From the NCBI GenBank assembly GCA_019637105.1, contig JAHBWF010000013.1, positions 1 through 64,000 of the forward strand: a stretch of DNA of 64,000 nucleotides, written 5' to 3'. Below, piece by piece: positions 17,108 to 26,156 of this stretch. Source of the DNA: Labilithrix sp. Lineage in GTDB: Bacteria; Myxococcota_A; Polyangia; Polyangiales; Polyangiaceae. The notes under the pieces were generated by a model. The model was not told the DNA's origin. It worked only from the letters and a program-made list of their open reading frames with translations, and searched no databases. Positions within the stretch are counted from its first letter, which is position 1. Each line of letters starts with the position of its first letter. The position numbers and the translations under genes were made by a program.

Positions 17108-18238
17108 ATGCACGCATTCGAGAGCGAGGCCGCGCGCCTCGAGAGCTTCGGCCGCGCCATCGACCGGATCAAGCACGACGTCGAAGCGCGCGTCGGCGAC
17201 GACGACCTCCGGCGCGTTCGACGGCTCCGCGGCCTGTCGCGAGCCTGCGAGGTCGTCGGACGCGCGGCGATCCACTTCAGCTTCGAGCCGCTCGGCTTCA
17301 CCGCCGGCGTGCTCGCGCTGTTCGTGCACAAGCAGCTCGAGGCGACCGAGATCGGGCACACCGCCCTCCACGGCGCCTACGACCGCTTCGGCAAGGACAC
17401 CGGGTTTTACTCGTCGACCTTCCGATGGACCGTGCCGATCGACGAGCCGTCCTGGCGCTACGGCCACAACGTTCGTCACCACGGCAACACCAACGTCGCC
17501 GGGAAGGACCCCGACATCCATTTCGGACCGGTGCGCCTCACCGAGCACACGCCGTGGCGGCCGACGAACCGGCTGCAGCTGCCCTTCGCGCTCCTCGTCC
17601 TGTTCCCGAACTTCACCTTCTTGATGAACACGCACTTCACCGGCGTGAACGACGCCTGGTTCGACAACGGGCGCGGCGGCATGGACTTCCTCGAGGACCG
17701 CTCCGCGCGGACGAAGCTCCGCGCCCACGGCCGCGCGCTCCGCAAGTACGTCCCGTACTACGCGTACGAGTACCTCCTGTTCCCGATCCTGGCGGGCCCG
17801 TTCTGGTGGAAGGTGCTCCTCGGCAACTGGCTCGCCGGTCTGTTGCGCGACGTCTACTCCGCGGCGACGATCTTCTGCGGGCACGTCGGTCACGACGTCG
17901 CGGCCTACCCCGAAGGCGACAAGGCCGCCGGGCGCGGCGCCTGGTACGCGCGGCAGGTGGAGGCCGCGAACGACTTCGAGGTGGGCTACGTGCTCAGCGT
18001 GCTCTGCGGCGGGCTCGATCGGCAGATCGAGCACCACCTCTTCCCCAAGCTCGCGCCGGAGCGGCTCCGTGAGATCGCGCCTCTGGTCGAGCGCGCGTGC
18101 GAGGAGCACGGCGTCCGCTACAAGACCGCGAGCTGGCCGGCGACGCTCAAGAAGGCGCTCGCGCACGTCGCCGCGCTCTCGAAGGACGCCCCGGACACCA
18201 CCACCGTCGTCCGCGGCGCGCTGCGGGGGATGAGTTGA
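17108..18238 (+). CDS. Membrane fatty-acid desaturase (acyl-lipid type)
   Basis: This 376-residue integral membrane di-iron desaturase shows all three histidine boxes: HTALH in EIGHTALHG, HNVRHH in YGHNVRHHGNTN, and QIEHH in DRQIEHHLFPKL. The last, with Gln in place of the first His, is typical of front-end and acyl-lipid desaturases such as delta-6 enzymes. Hydrophobic stretches before and between the boxes (FTAGVLALFVHK, LQLPFALLVLFPNFTFL, ILAGPFWWKVLLGNWLAG) give the usual four-helix plan. It would introduce a double bond into membrane fatty acids using a ferredoxin-like donor; no cytochrome b5 domain is fused. A good promoter lies about 70 bp upstream. A MerR regulator gene follows after 128 bp on the same strand and may control it. 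Confidence 0.9.
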   Translation: MHAFESEAARLESFGRAIDRIKHDVEARVGDDDLRRVRRLRGLSRACEVVGRAAIHFSFEPLGFTAGVLALFVHKQLEATEIGHTALHGAYDRFGKDTGFYSSTFRWTVPIDEPSWRYGHNVRHHGNTNVAGKDPDIHFGPVRLTEHTPWRPTNRLQLPFALLVLFPNFTFLMNTHFTGVNDAWFDNGRGGMDFLEDRSARTKLRAHGRALRKYVPYYAYEYLLFPILAGPFWWKVLLGNWLAGLLRDVYSAATIFCGHVGHDVAAYPEGDKAAGRGAWYARQVEAANDFEVGYVLSVLCGGLDRQIEHHLFPKLAPERLREIAPLVERACEEHGVRYKTASWPATLKKALAHVAALSKDAPDTTTVVRGALRGMS

Positions 18239-18366
18239 CGTCGCTCGCCGCGCTGCTCGGCGGCGTCCTCGGCGCCGCCCGCGACGTGCCCCCGGCGGTT
18301 GACGATGGTCCGCGCGCGGCCCCGATGCTAAGCCCCGCCGAGTCCTCAGCGGGACGAGAGGAGCCG

Positions 18367-19134
18367 ATGCGCGAGGCGAAGCCCGAGACCGAAGACGAGA
18401 CGAACGCGCGGGACGCCGGCGCCGAGCACACGATCGACGAGCTCGCGAGCCTCTCGCAGGTGCCGAGCCGCACCATTCGCTTCTACCAATCGAAGGGCGT
18501 GCTCCCGAAGCCGGTCATCCGCGGCCGGGTCGCGTTCTACGGGAAGGCGCACCTCGAACGCCTCGAGCTCATCGCCTCTCTCCAGGACCGCGGCCTCCGC
18601 ATCGACGCGATCCGCGAGCTCGTCGCGCGCATCGACAAGGGCGAGCTCGACATCGGCGAGTGGCTCGGGCTCGACGCCGAGCTCCAGCAGCCGTGGGCGA
18701 ACGACCAGCCGTGCACCGTGACGGAGGACGAGCTCTACGAGCTCGCCGGCCGCAAGCGCGCGGGCCTGTTGAACGACCTCGTCCGCGGCGAGCTCGTCGA
18801 GCGGCGGGGCAACGTCTTCTTCGTCCCGAGCCCGGCGCTCCTGTCGATCGGCGCGCGCCTCGAGGCCGCCGGGATCGATCTCGACGACGTCGTGCGCGCG
18901 AAGGCCATCCTCGAGAAGTACGTCGGACGCGCGGCGAAGGACCTGACCGAGCTCGTGCTCTCCCGCGCGGGCGGCGGCGCAGACGTGGACCTCGCCAAGG
19001 CGGTCGAGAGCCTCAGGCCGCTCGCCATGGAAGGCGTCCGCGTGATCTTCGCGCAGGCGATGCAGGCCGAGCTCCGCGAGCTCGCGCGCTCGGGCCGCTC
19101 CGCCAAGGTCGCGCGGCGGCGCGCGAAGCGCTGA
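18367..19134 (+). CDS. MerR-family transcriptional regulator
   Basis: After a 20-residue acidic leader, the protein has a MerR winged helix-turn-helix: TIDELASLSQVPSRTIRFYQ, then KGVLPKPVIRGRVAFYGKAH and a helix with LERLELIASLQDRGLRIDAI. The C-terminal 170 residues are helical, with no Cys cluster or obvious metal or drug pocket; GRKRAGLLNDLVRGELVERR and FFVPSPALLSIGARLEAAGI look like a second winged-helix-like unit. GAGAGGAG precedes the ATG at 18367; an upstream ATG at 18325 is less well placed. It follows the desaturase gene, so control of membrane lipid composition is a reasonable guess. Length is 255 residues, long for the family. Confidence 0.8.
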   Translation: MREAKPETEDETNARDAGAEHTIDELASLSQVPSRTIRFYQSKGVLPKPVIRGRVAFYGKAHLERLELIASLQDRGLRIDAIRELVARIDKGELDIGEWLGLDAELQQPWANDQPCTVTEDELYELAGRKRAGLLNDLVRGELVERRGNVFFVPSPALLSIGARLEAAGIDLDDVVRAKAILEKYVGRAAKDLTELVLSRAGGGADVDLAKAVESLRPLAMEGVRVIFAQAMQAELRELARSGRSAKVARRRAKR

Positions 19135-19156
19135 CCCCGACGAGCGGCCGAGCGGC

Positions 19157-19930
19157 TCAACCCGCGGCGACGCGCGCGCAGATCGTGCGAGGGTCGTCGG
19201 TCATCACGCCGTCCGCGCCCATCGCGAACAGACGGGTCGCCTCCTCCGGATCGTCGATCGTCCAGAAGTCGACGCGCAGCCCGAGGGCGTGGAGCCGGTC
19301 GATCGCCGGCTGGCTGGCGAACGCGACGCCGTAGGCGCGCCGCGGGACCTGCGCGGCGTGACCGCGCAGCCGGAGCCAGCGGAGCGCCGCGCGGGGCACG
19401 AACATCGCCCGCGCGATCTCCTTCGCCGAGAGGCCGGTCTCGCCGGGGTAGCCGAGGGCGCGCGCGCGCTCGAGGTTCTTCGACGAGAAGCTCGCGATCC
19501 GGACGCGGTCCTCCGCCCGCGCGCGCTTCACCGCGCGGACGAGCGCGGGCATCATGTCGGGCGCGGTCTGCTTCGCGTCGACGTTGAACAGGACGTTCGG
19601 GTATGCCTCGAGCGCCGCGTCCAAGGTCGGCATCCGGAACCGCGTCCCCGGCCGGAAGGCGCCGGGCCGGCGCGGGACGAAGCGGGCGCCGACGTCCCAC
19701 GAGCGCACCTCGGTGAGCGTCACGTCGGAGATCGACCGCTTCACGCCCGCCGCGCGCTCGCCGGTCGGATCGTGCGAGAGGACGATGCACCCGTCGCGCG
19801 TCATGTGCGCGTCGGTCTCGATCGCGTCCGCGCCGAGCTCGAGCGCGAGGCCGAACGACTCGAGCGTGTTCTCCGGCAGCTCGAAGCTCGCGCCGCGATG
19901 GGAGTAGACGATGGGGCTCGCCCGGAACAT
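19157..19930 (-). CDS. Glycerophosphodiester phosphodiesterase
   Basis: This protein of 257 residues belongs to the GDPD TIM-barrel family. Catalytic and metal motifs are plain: HRGASFELPENT near the N-terminus (catalytic His and Glu) and AIETDAHMTRDG followed by VLSHD, the Glu/Asp ligands and second catalytic His. FNVDAKQ and FSSKNLERARALGYPG continue the barrel, and the end has RVDFWTIDDPEEATRLFAMG and ADGVMTDDP, the typical last strands. It would cleave glycerophosphodiesters to glycerol 3-phosphate and an alcohol. There is no signal peptide, so it is probably cytoplasmic (UgpQ-like). The ATG at 19930 follows the methyltransferase gene by 12 bp on the same strand, so it may be the last gene of that operon. 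Confidence 0.9.
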   Translation of the reverse strand: MFRASPIVYSHRGASFELPENTLESFGLALELGADAIETDAHMTRDGCIVLSHDPTGERAAGVKRSISDVTLTEVRSWDVGARFVPRRPGAFRPGTRFRMPTLDAALEAYPNVLFNVDAKQTAPDMMPALVRAVKRARAEDRVRIASFSSKNLERARALGYPGETGLSAKEIARAMFVPRAALRWLRLRGHAAQVPRRAYGVAFASQPAIDRLHALGLRVDFWTIDDPEEATRLFAMGADGVMTDDPRTICARVAAG

Positions 19931-19942
19931 CGACGAAGAAAC

Positions 19943-20530
19943 TTACCTCGCCCCGATCCGCGGCGCCGCTCGAAACGCGCGCTGCGGCACGGCGCTCTCG
20001 TGCGGCCCGCGGCGCGACTCGAGCTCGAGCAGGCGTCGCTTGTTCTCGATCCCTCCGGCGTAGCCGGTGAGCGTGCCGTCACGGCCGATCACGCGGTGGC
20101 ACGGCACGACGATCGACAGCGGGTTCTTGCCGTTCGCGGCGCCGACCGCGCGGACAGCCCGCGGCCTGCCGATCGCACGCGCGATCTCCGCGTAGGTCGT
20201 CGTCTCGCCGTAGGGGATGGCGGAGAGCTCGCGCCACACGGCGCGCTGGAACGTCGTCCCGCGCGGCGCGAGCCTCACGTCGAACGACGTCCGCGCACCG
20301 TCGAAGTACGCTCGGAGCTGCGCGACCACCTCGCCGAAGGCCGCCGCGTCCTCGCGCGCGCCCGACGGGACCGCGCCGGCGGCGTGCGGCGCCCCCTCGA
20401 AGTAGAGCCCTCGGAGCTCGAGGCCCCGCGGCCCTACGTCGCCCACGAGCACGAGCCGCCCGACCGGCGACGTCATGCGCGCGAAGCAGCTCCTCGATCC
20501 GTCGCCGTGCTCTTCGTCTCGCGTGTTCAT
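19943..20530 (-). CDS. ogt: Methylated-DNA--protein-cysteine methyltransferase
   Basis: The protein of 195 residues transfers methyl groups from O6-methylguanine to its own cysteine. The acceptor motif PCHRV is present, within SIVVPCHRVIGRDGTLTGY, together with the DNA-binding helix (TTTYAEIARAIGRPRAVRAV, Arg finger region) and the ENKRRLLELE C-terminal helix. The start ATG overlaps the stop of the upstream Ada-AlkA gene by 4 bp, so translation is coupled. The N-terminal 95 residues form the usual less conserved ribonuclease-like domain. A 25-residue Arg/Pro-rich tail follows the conserved end. In Mycobacterium tuberculosis an AdaA-AlkA fusion gene is likewise followed by ogt, which supports a shared adaptive response. 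Confidence 0.93.
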   Translation of the reverse strand: MNTRDEEHGDGSRSCFARMTSPVGRLVLVGDVGPRGLELRGLYFEGAPHAAGAVPSGAREDAAAFGEVVAQLRAYFDGARTSFDVRLAPRGTTFQRAVWRELSAIPYGETTTYAEIARAIGRPRAVRAVGAANGKNPLSIVVPCHRVIGRDGTLTGYAGGIENKRRLLELESRRGPHESAVPQRAFRAAPRIGAR

Positions 20531-22038
20531 CCCGTCTCCTCCGAGAGGCCCATCCACAGGTGCGCGGCGGCGTAGGCGCGCCACGGTCTCCATCGCTCGG
20601 CGCGAGCTTCGCACTCGGCCGTCGAGATCCCGCCGAGCGCCTTGCGCAGGCCGAGGTCGCCCGCGGGGAACGCGTCCGGCCAGCCGAGGGCGCGCATCTC
20701 GACGTACTCCGCCGTCCACGGCCCGATCCCCGGGAGCGCGAGGAGCGCCTCGCGGGTCGCCGTCGGATCGGCGCCGCGATCGAGCACGAGCGCCCCGCCG
20801 GCGACCGCGCGCGCGAGCTCGCGCACCGCGCGCGCGCGCGCGCGCGTGAGGCCGACCGACGCGATCGCGTCCTCGCTCGCCTCGGCGAGGCGCGCGGCGT
20901 CCGGCCACGCGAGGGTCGGCGCGCTCGCGCGCTCGGCGCGCTTCACCGGCGCGCCGAGCTTCGCGACGAGCCGCCCCGCGATCGTCATCGCGGCGCGGAC
21001 GCTGACCTGCTGGCCCAAGACCGCGCGCACCGCCCACTCGAACGGCTCGAACGCGCCCATCACGCGCAGCCCCGGCCGCGAACGCACGCGCGCGCGCAGC
21101 AGCGGATCGCGCGCGAGGTGAGCGCCGATCACCCGCGGGTCGGCGTCCGAGTCGAACAGCCGGCGGACGCGCGCGACGATCGACATCAGCGACGGCGCGA
21201 GCGAGGACGACACCTCGACGACGACCGCGTCGCGGCCCTCGGCCGGCGTGACGGCGATCACGCCCGTCCGTCCGTCCATCGACGCCGCGCGGAGGTACGT
21301 CTCGCCCGCGAAGCACTCGGCCCCGGCGACCGCGCGCGCGCGGAGGAACGCGAACGCGAGCGAGGCGTCGAACGGGGGACGCGCGTCGAGCACGACGCGC
21401 AGCGCGTCGCGGCCCGCCCCCGCGGGCGCGCCGGGCCTCCGGACCTCGGAGGGCGTCATGCGCTGGCGCGCGCGGTAGGCGTCGTTGAAGCGGCGCACGC
21501 TCGCGAAGCCGCTGGCGAACGCGACCTCGGCGATCGGCAGCGACGTCCCCATCAGGAGCTCGCGCGCGAGCCCGATCCGCCTCGAGAGCGCCAGCTCGAT
21601 CGGGCCGACGCCGAGCTCGTCCTGCATCGCGCGGCGGAGGTGGCGCGCGGAGGCGCCGAGCGCGGCCGCGAGGTCCTCGACGCCGCCCTCGTTCAGCGCC
21701 CCCTCGTCGATCCTCCGCGCGGCGACGGCGACGAGCCGCGAGACCGCGTCGACGCTGGCGTGGCCCGGGGCGCGCTCGGGCCGGCAGCGGAAGCACGCCC
21801 GGAAGCCCGCGCGCTCGGCCAGCGCCGCGCGCGCGAAGAACTCGCAGCGGTCGCGCCGCGGCGTCCGCGCCCGACACACCGGCCGGCAGTAGACGCCCGT
21901 CGTCTTCACGCCGACGAAGAACGCGCCGTCGAAGCGGGCGTCGTGCGCGACGAGCGCGCGGTAGCAAGCGTCCGGGTCGAGGGTCACTCCGTCACTCTTA
22001 GCGTCGGTCGCCCCCGACGTCTGGCCGTTTTCGGACAT
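20527..22038 (-). CDS. alkA: AdaA-AlkA fusion: alkylation sensor/regulator and 3-methyladenine glycosylase
   Basis: Three parts are joined in 503 residues. The Ada N-terminal zinc domain has Cys51, Cys55, Cys82 and Cys85, with exactly the spacing of E. coli Ada Cys38/42/69/72; Cys51 would be the methylphosphotriester acceptor. An AraC-type helix-turn-helix pair follows (about 100-205; IAEVAFASGFASVRRFNDAY). The AlkA half comes last: an N-terminal AlkA domain (about 215-290), then the helix-hairpin-helix LPGIGPWTAEY and catalytic Asp461 in FPAGDLGLRKA. The protein would sense alkylated DNA, activate transcription and excise alkylated bases. The ATG at 22038 is preceded by a weak Shine-Dalgarno; upstream in-frame sequence is not protein-like. 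The Ada methyltransferase domain is a separate, overlapping gene. Confidence 0.93.
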   Translation of the reverse strand: MSENGQTSGATDAKSDGVTLDPDACYRALVAHDARFDGAFFVGVKTTGVYCRPVCRARTPRRDRCEFFARAALAERAGFRACFRCRPERAPGHASVDAVSRLVAVAARRIDEGALNEGGVEDLAAALGASARHLRRAMQDELGVGPIELALSRRIGLARELLMGTSLPIAEVAFASGFASVRRFNDAYRARQRMTPSEVRRPGAPAGAGRDALRVVLDARPPFDASLAFAFLRARAVAGAECFAGETYLRAASMDGRTGVIAVTPAEGRDAVVVEVSSSLAPSLMSIVARVRRLFDSDADPRVIGAHLARDPLLRARVRSRPGLRVMGAFEPFEWAVRAVLGQQVSVRAAMTIAGRLVAKLGAPVKRAERASAPTLAWPDAARLAEASEDAIASVGLTRARARAVRELARAVAGGALVLDRGADPTATREALLALPGIGPWTAEYVEMRALGWPDAFPAGDLGLRKALGGISTAECEARAERWRPWRAYAAAHLWMGLSEETG

Positions 22039-22185
22039 GGCAGCAACGGGGCCCGCCGCCCGAGGAGGCCGCGACGACCGGCGAACGAGCTCGAGCGTCC
22101 GGGGTCGTCCGGACGCGTCTCCGCGTCGGGAATCCGACGAGCGACGCGCCGGGCGCGGCGGGTTCCGGGTTATAGTCCCGGCGCG

Positions 22186-23139
22186 ATGTCGTCCCTGTAC
22201 GAGCGCATCTTTCCGCGCTTCCGGCCGAGGCGCGAGCTCAGACCGCAGGGGAGCGGCGCCGGCTGGGGGGCCCGCATCTCGTGGCTCGGCACCGCCGGGT
22301 TCGTCGTCGAGTCGCGCGAGGCGACCGTCCTCATCGACCCGTTCGTCACGCGGCCGGGGATCCGTCGCATCGCGAAGCCGTTCGTCCCGGACGATCTCGC
22401 CATCGCCCGGCACGTGCTCGCCCAGGGCCCGGGCGCGGCCCCTCCTCGACGGAAGATCGACGCGGTCCTGTGCGGGCACAGCCACTACGACCACATCGCC
22501 GACGCCCCGCGGATCGCGAAGCTCTCGGGCGCGAAGCTCGTCGGCTCCGCGTCGACGTGCGCCTGGGGCCGCGCCGAGGGGCTCGGCGAGGAACAGCTCG
22601 TACGGATCCCTCCGGCCGGCGCGGTCGTCCGCTTCGGCGACATCGAGATCCGCTTCGTCGCGAGCCGGCACGGGCGGATCGCGTTCGGCCGCGTCCCGTT
22701 CCCCGGCGAGGTGCGCGGCACGCCGAGCCCGCCGAAGCGCGTCTGGCACTACCGCATGGGCGGCGCGTACGGCCTGCTCGTCCGCGCGCCCGGCGTCAGC
22801 ATCTACCACAACGGCAGCGCCGACCTCATCGACGCCGAGCTCGAGGGCGAGCGCGCGGACGTCCTCCTGGCGTGCCTCGCGGGTCGCAAGGGCACCGAGA
22901 ACTACGTCGGCCGGCTCGTCTCCGCGCTCTCGCCGAGGCTCGTCGTCCCGACGCACCACGACGCCTTCTTCGCGCCGCTCGAGCGCGGCCTCCACTTGCT
23001 TCCCGGCATCGATCTCGAAGGCTTCGTCTCCGAGGTCTTCACGCGCGCCCCCGACGCGGCCGTGATCACGCCGGACTACGAAGAGCCGATCTGCGTCCCC
23101 GCCGAGGACGCGCGCGGCTCGGTCCTCGCCGCGGGCTGA
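22186..23139 (+). CDS. MBL-fold metallohydrolase (UlaG/NAPE-PLD-like)
   Basis: This metallo-beta-lactamase-fold protein has 317 residues. ISWLGTAGFVVES and TVLIDPFVTRPG open the fold, the metal motif HSHYDH (GHSHYDHIAD) follows, and later ligands are likely in SRHGR, YHNGSADL and VPTHHDAFF. This set is closest to the UlaG/NAPE-PLD-like lactonase and phosphodiesterase group, whose substrates vary. There is no signal peptide. TATAGT (22171-22176) lies just upstream and could be a -10 element for a very short leader. The stop is 4 bp before the start of the large metallopeptidase/barrel gene, so the two are co-transcribed; that neighbour is exported while this protein seems cytoplasmic. Confidence 0.85.
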   Translation: MSSLYERIFPRFRPRRELRPQGSGAGWGARISWLGTAGFVVESREATVLIDPFVTRPGIRRIAKPFVPDDLAIARHVLAQGPGAAPPRRKIDAVLCGHSHYDHIADAPRIAKLSGAKLVGSASTCAWGRAEGLGEEQLVRIPPAGAVVRFGDIEIRFVASRHGRIAFGRVPFPGEVRGTPSPPKRVWHYRMGGAYGLLVRAPGVSIYHNGSADLIDAELEGERADVLLACLAGRKGTENYVGRLVSALSPRLVVPTHHDAFFAPLERGLHLLPGIDLEGFVSEVFTRAPDAAVITPDYEEPICVPAEDARGSVLAAG

Positions 23140-23143
23140 GTCG

Positions 23144-26119
23144 ATGCGACGAGCCGGAGCGCGGATCCTGCTCGCGGCGCTCGTCGTGCTCGTCGCGCTC
23201 GTCCTGCCGCGCGCGCGACGCGCCGAGGCGGCCTTCGATCCGGCGCTCCGCTTCTACACGATCGAGACCGAGCACTTCCGGATCACCTACCACACGGGCC
23301 TCGAGGAGATCGCGCAGCACGTCGCGAACACCTGCGAGAGCATTTACGGGCACATGACCGTGGCGATGGGCTACGCGCCGACGAAGGACAAGACCGAGGT
23401 CGTCCTCGTCGACAGCTCGGAGAGCGCGAACGGCTCCGCGTCGGCGCTCCCGTACAACGCCATCCGCCTCCTCGTCACCGCGCCGGAGGACCTCTCTCCG
23501 CTCGGGGACGTCGACGACTGGTACCTCGAGCTCGTCACGCACGAGTACACGCACGTCCTCCACACCGATCACATCCGGGGCCTCCCCGCGCTCGTGAACA
23601 TGGTGCTCGGCAAGACGATGGCGCCGAACCAGGTGCAGCCGCGGTGGATCCTCGAGGGCTACGGCGTCTACTTCGAGAGCGCCCGCACGAGCGCAGGTCG
23701 CCTGCGGAACTCGATGTGGGACATGTACATGCGCACCGACGTCCTCGAGGACAACCTGGCGTCGCTCGATCAGGTCACCAACGTCGTCCGCCGCTGGCCG
23801 CAGGGGAACCTCTTCTATCTCTACGGCTCGCACTTCATCCAGTGGATCGCGCGGACGTACGGCGAGAAGGCGCTCCGCGACGTCGCCTACGACTACGGCG
23901 GGCAGCCCATCCCCTGGGGCATCCAGCGCTCGATCCGCCGCGCGACCGGCAAGACGTACGACGAGCTCTACCCGCTGTGGATCGACTCGATGAAGCGCGA
24001 GTACGGCGCCCAGGCCGCCGCGATCCGCAAGAAGGGGCTCCGCGAGGGCGTCCGCCTCACGCGCCACGGTCAGATCGCGCGCTACCCGCGCTGGATCCCG
24101 GACAACGCGTGGCCCGAGCACGCGGGCGGCCTCCTCTACTACCGCGACGACCAGCACTACCGCACCGGCCTCTTCGCGCTGGACGTCGACCGCGACGCCG
24201 ACGGGAACGCGCGCGCGCGCCCGAAGGCCGAGGCCGACCTCGTCGCGCGCACGAACGTCGAGTCGTTCGCGAGCTTCCTCCCGGACGGCGGGCTCGTGTT
24301 CGGCTCCGCCGAGTTCTACCGGAACGTCTTCCTCTTCGGCGACCTCGAGCGCATGGAGCCGGGGCAGAAGAGCGCGTACGGACCGCCCGACGGCAAGCGC
24401 GTGCAGCTGACGGCGCCCGCCCAGCGCTGCTCCGATCCCGCGACGTCGCCGGACGGCCGCCGCGTCGTCTTCACCCGCAACGGCGCGGGGACGCGCTCGA
24501 TCCACATCGGCGACCTCGAGCCCACGGGGATCGCGAACGCGAGGCCGCTCGTCCCGACGGCGTTCCTCGAGCAGTCCTTCACGCCGCGCTGGTCGCCGGA
24601 CGGGAACCACGTGGCGTACAGCGTCTGGAAGCGCGGCGGCTACCGCGACGTCCGCCTCGTCGACGTGCGCGACGGCAGCTCGCGCGAGATCACGAACGAC
24701 CGCGCCATCGATGGATCGCCCTCGTTCTCCGCCGACGGGAGGTGGCTCTACTTCCACTCGGACCGCACCGGCGTCATGAACGTCTACGCGTACGAGCTCG
24801 CGACCGGCGCGCTGAAGCAGGTCACGAACGTCCTCACCGGCGCGTACTCGCCGGAGCCGTCGCCCGACGGCAAGACCCTCGCCTACGTCGGCTACGGCAA
24901 GAACGGCTACGACCTCTACGCCATGCGACTCGACGAGGGCGCGTTCACCGACGCGCCCGAGTACGTCGACACGCACCCGATCCCTCCGCCGGTCACGAGC
25001 CGGCGCTTCCCGCCGAGGCCCTACAGCCCGTGGCGGACGCTCTTGCCGCGCCGCTACGGCGTCGAGATCACCCCCGGCAACTTCGGTCAGGCGGTGATCG
25101 TCAACGCCGCCGGCAACGACATCTCCGGGCTCCACGCCGTCGCGACCACCGCGGTGGTCGAGCTCGACAAGCCGGAGCTCCAGGGCTCGATCGGCTACTC
25201 GTACCTCGCGCTGCCAGTCGATTTCAGCGCCACGGTGTACCGCTCGATCACGCCGCGCGCCGGCTACGGCATCGGCCAGTACAAGCCGACGATCGTCCAG
25301 GAGACCGCCGGGCTCGCCACGACGCTCGCCTACGGGCAGCCGAAGGCGTTCGACTCGCGCAGCTACGTCGTCACGCACAGCGTGTCGCGCGTCGGCGCCG
25401 AGCTGCCGATGCCCGTCGACAAGCTCGATCCCTACGAGACGCCGAGCTTCCCCGCGCGCGGGCTGGCGAGCTCGCTGCGCTTCGCCTACGCGTTCTCGAA
25501 CGCCGAGCGCTACCTGTGGAGCGTGGGCTTCGAGCGCGGCTACGCGCTCAGCCTGAGCTTCGACGTCACCGATCCCATCCTCGGCAGCGACTTCGCGGGC
25601 TTCGCGACCAACGGCGATTTCTCGACGTACTTCCTCATGCCGTGGCTGAAGCACCACTCGCTCGCGCTCCACGCCGGCGGCGGGACGAGCGGCGGGAGCT
25701 TCCCCGGCCGCGGCGCGTTCTTCGTCGGCGGGTTCGTCGATCTGCCCGTGGTCGACACCGTCCGGAACCTCCTCATCCAGGGCGGGATCACGCTCCGCGG
25801 CTACGCGCCCGTCGCCGTCGCCGGGCGCAGCTACGCGCTCGGCAACGCCGAGTACCGGTTCCCGATCGTGAACATCGACCGCGGCGACTCCACGCTCCCG
25901 ATCTTCCTCAACCGCATCACCGGGGCGGCGTTCATCGACTACGGCAGCGCGTTCGACGTCTTCCGCGACGCGCGCTTCAAGACCGGCGTCGGCGCCGAGC
26001 TCTGGTTCGACACGCTGCTCGGCTACGTCGCCCCGTTCACGTTCCGCGTCGGCTACGCGCGCGGGCTCGCGAGCCTCGGGATCGACAAGCTCTACTTCGT
26101 CGCGGCCGTGCCATACTGA
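23144..26119 (+). CDS. Exported metallopeptidase-like / PD40 propeller / outer-membrane barrel protein
   Basis: This 991-residue protein has three parts. After a signal peptide (MRRAGARILLAALVVLVALVLP, probable cut near AEA), residues 30-300 contain HEYTH at 133-137 (HExxH zinc motif) with Glu171 in WILEGYGVYFES as the likely third ligand, a gluzincin-type arrangement. Residues about 310-610 hold PD40/TolB-like propeller repeats with SPDG or SADG signatures (ATSPDGRRVVF, RWSPDGNHVAY, SFSADGRWLYF, EPSPDGKTLAY). The last 380 residues alternate polar and hydrophobic strands and include GRGAFFVGG and GNAEYRFPI segments, resembling an Omp85/BamA-like barrel, ending in an aromatic residue (VPY). 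It would thus be an outer-membrane protein with a periplasmic or surface protease-like head. Substrate is unknown. Four bases separate it from the MBL gene. Confidence 0.75.
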   Translation: MRRAGARILLAALVVLVALVLPRARRAEAAFDPALRFYTIETEHFRITYHTGLEEIAQHVANTCESIYGHMTVAMGYAPTKDKTEVVLVDSSESANGSASALPYNAIRLLVTAPEDLSPLGDVDDWYLELVTHEYTHVLHTDHIRGLPALVNMVLGKTMAPNQVQPRWILEGYGVYFESARTSAGRLRNSMWDMYMRTDVLEDNLASLDQVTNVVRRWPQGNLFYLYGSHFIQWIARTYGEKALRDVAYDYGGQPIPWGIQRSIRRATGKTYDELYPLWIDSMKREYGAQAAAIRKKGLREGVRLTRHGQIARYPRWIPDNAWPEHAGGLLYYRDDQHYRTGLFALDVDRDADGNARARPKAEADLVARTNVESFASFLPDGGLVFGSAEFYRNVFLFGDLERMEPGQKSAYGPPDGKRVQLTAPAQRCSDPATSPDGRRVVFTRNGAGTRSIHIGDLEPTGIANARPLVPTAFLEQSFTPRWSPDGNHVAYSVWKRGGYRDVRLVDVRDGSSREITNDRAIDGSPSFSADGRWLYFHSDRTGVMNVYAYELATGALKQVTNVLTGAYSPEPSPDGKTLAYVGYGKNGYDLYAMRLDEGAFTDAPEYVDTHPIPPPVTSRRFPPRPYSPWRTLLPRRYGVEITPGNFGQAVIVNAAGNDISGLHAVATTAVVELDKPELQGSIGYSYLALPVDFSATVYRSITPRAGYGIGQYKPTIVQETAGLATTLAYGQPKAFDSRSYVVTHSVSRVGAELPMPVDKLDPYETPSFPARGLASSLRFAYAFSNAERYLWSVGFERGYALSLSFDVTDPILGSDFAGFATNGDFSTYFLMPWLKHHSLALHAGGGTSGGSFPGRGAFFVGGFVDLPVVDTVRNLLIQGGITLRGYAPVAVAGRSYALGNAEYRFPIVNIDRGDSTLPIFLNRITGAAFIDYGSAFDVFRDARFKTGVGAELWFDTLLGYVAPFTFRVGYARGLASLGIDKLYFVAAVPY

Positions 26120-26156
26120 CGCGGAGCGGCGCCTCGCGCGCCTGAACGGTCGGTGA

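Noticed and set aside
20810..20850. GCGCGC-rich tract as a Z-DNA or simple-sequence element
   Set aside because: It encodes Ala/Arg residues (TRARARAVRELARAV) of the AlkA half and is explained by coding and base composition.
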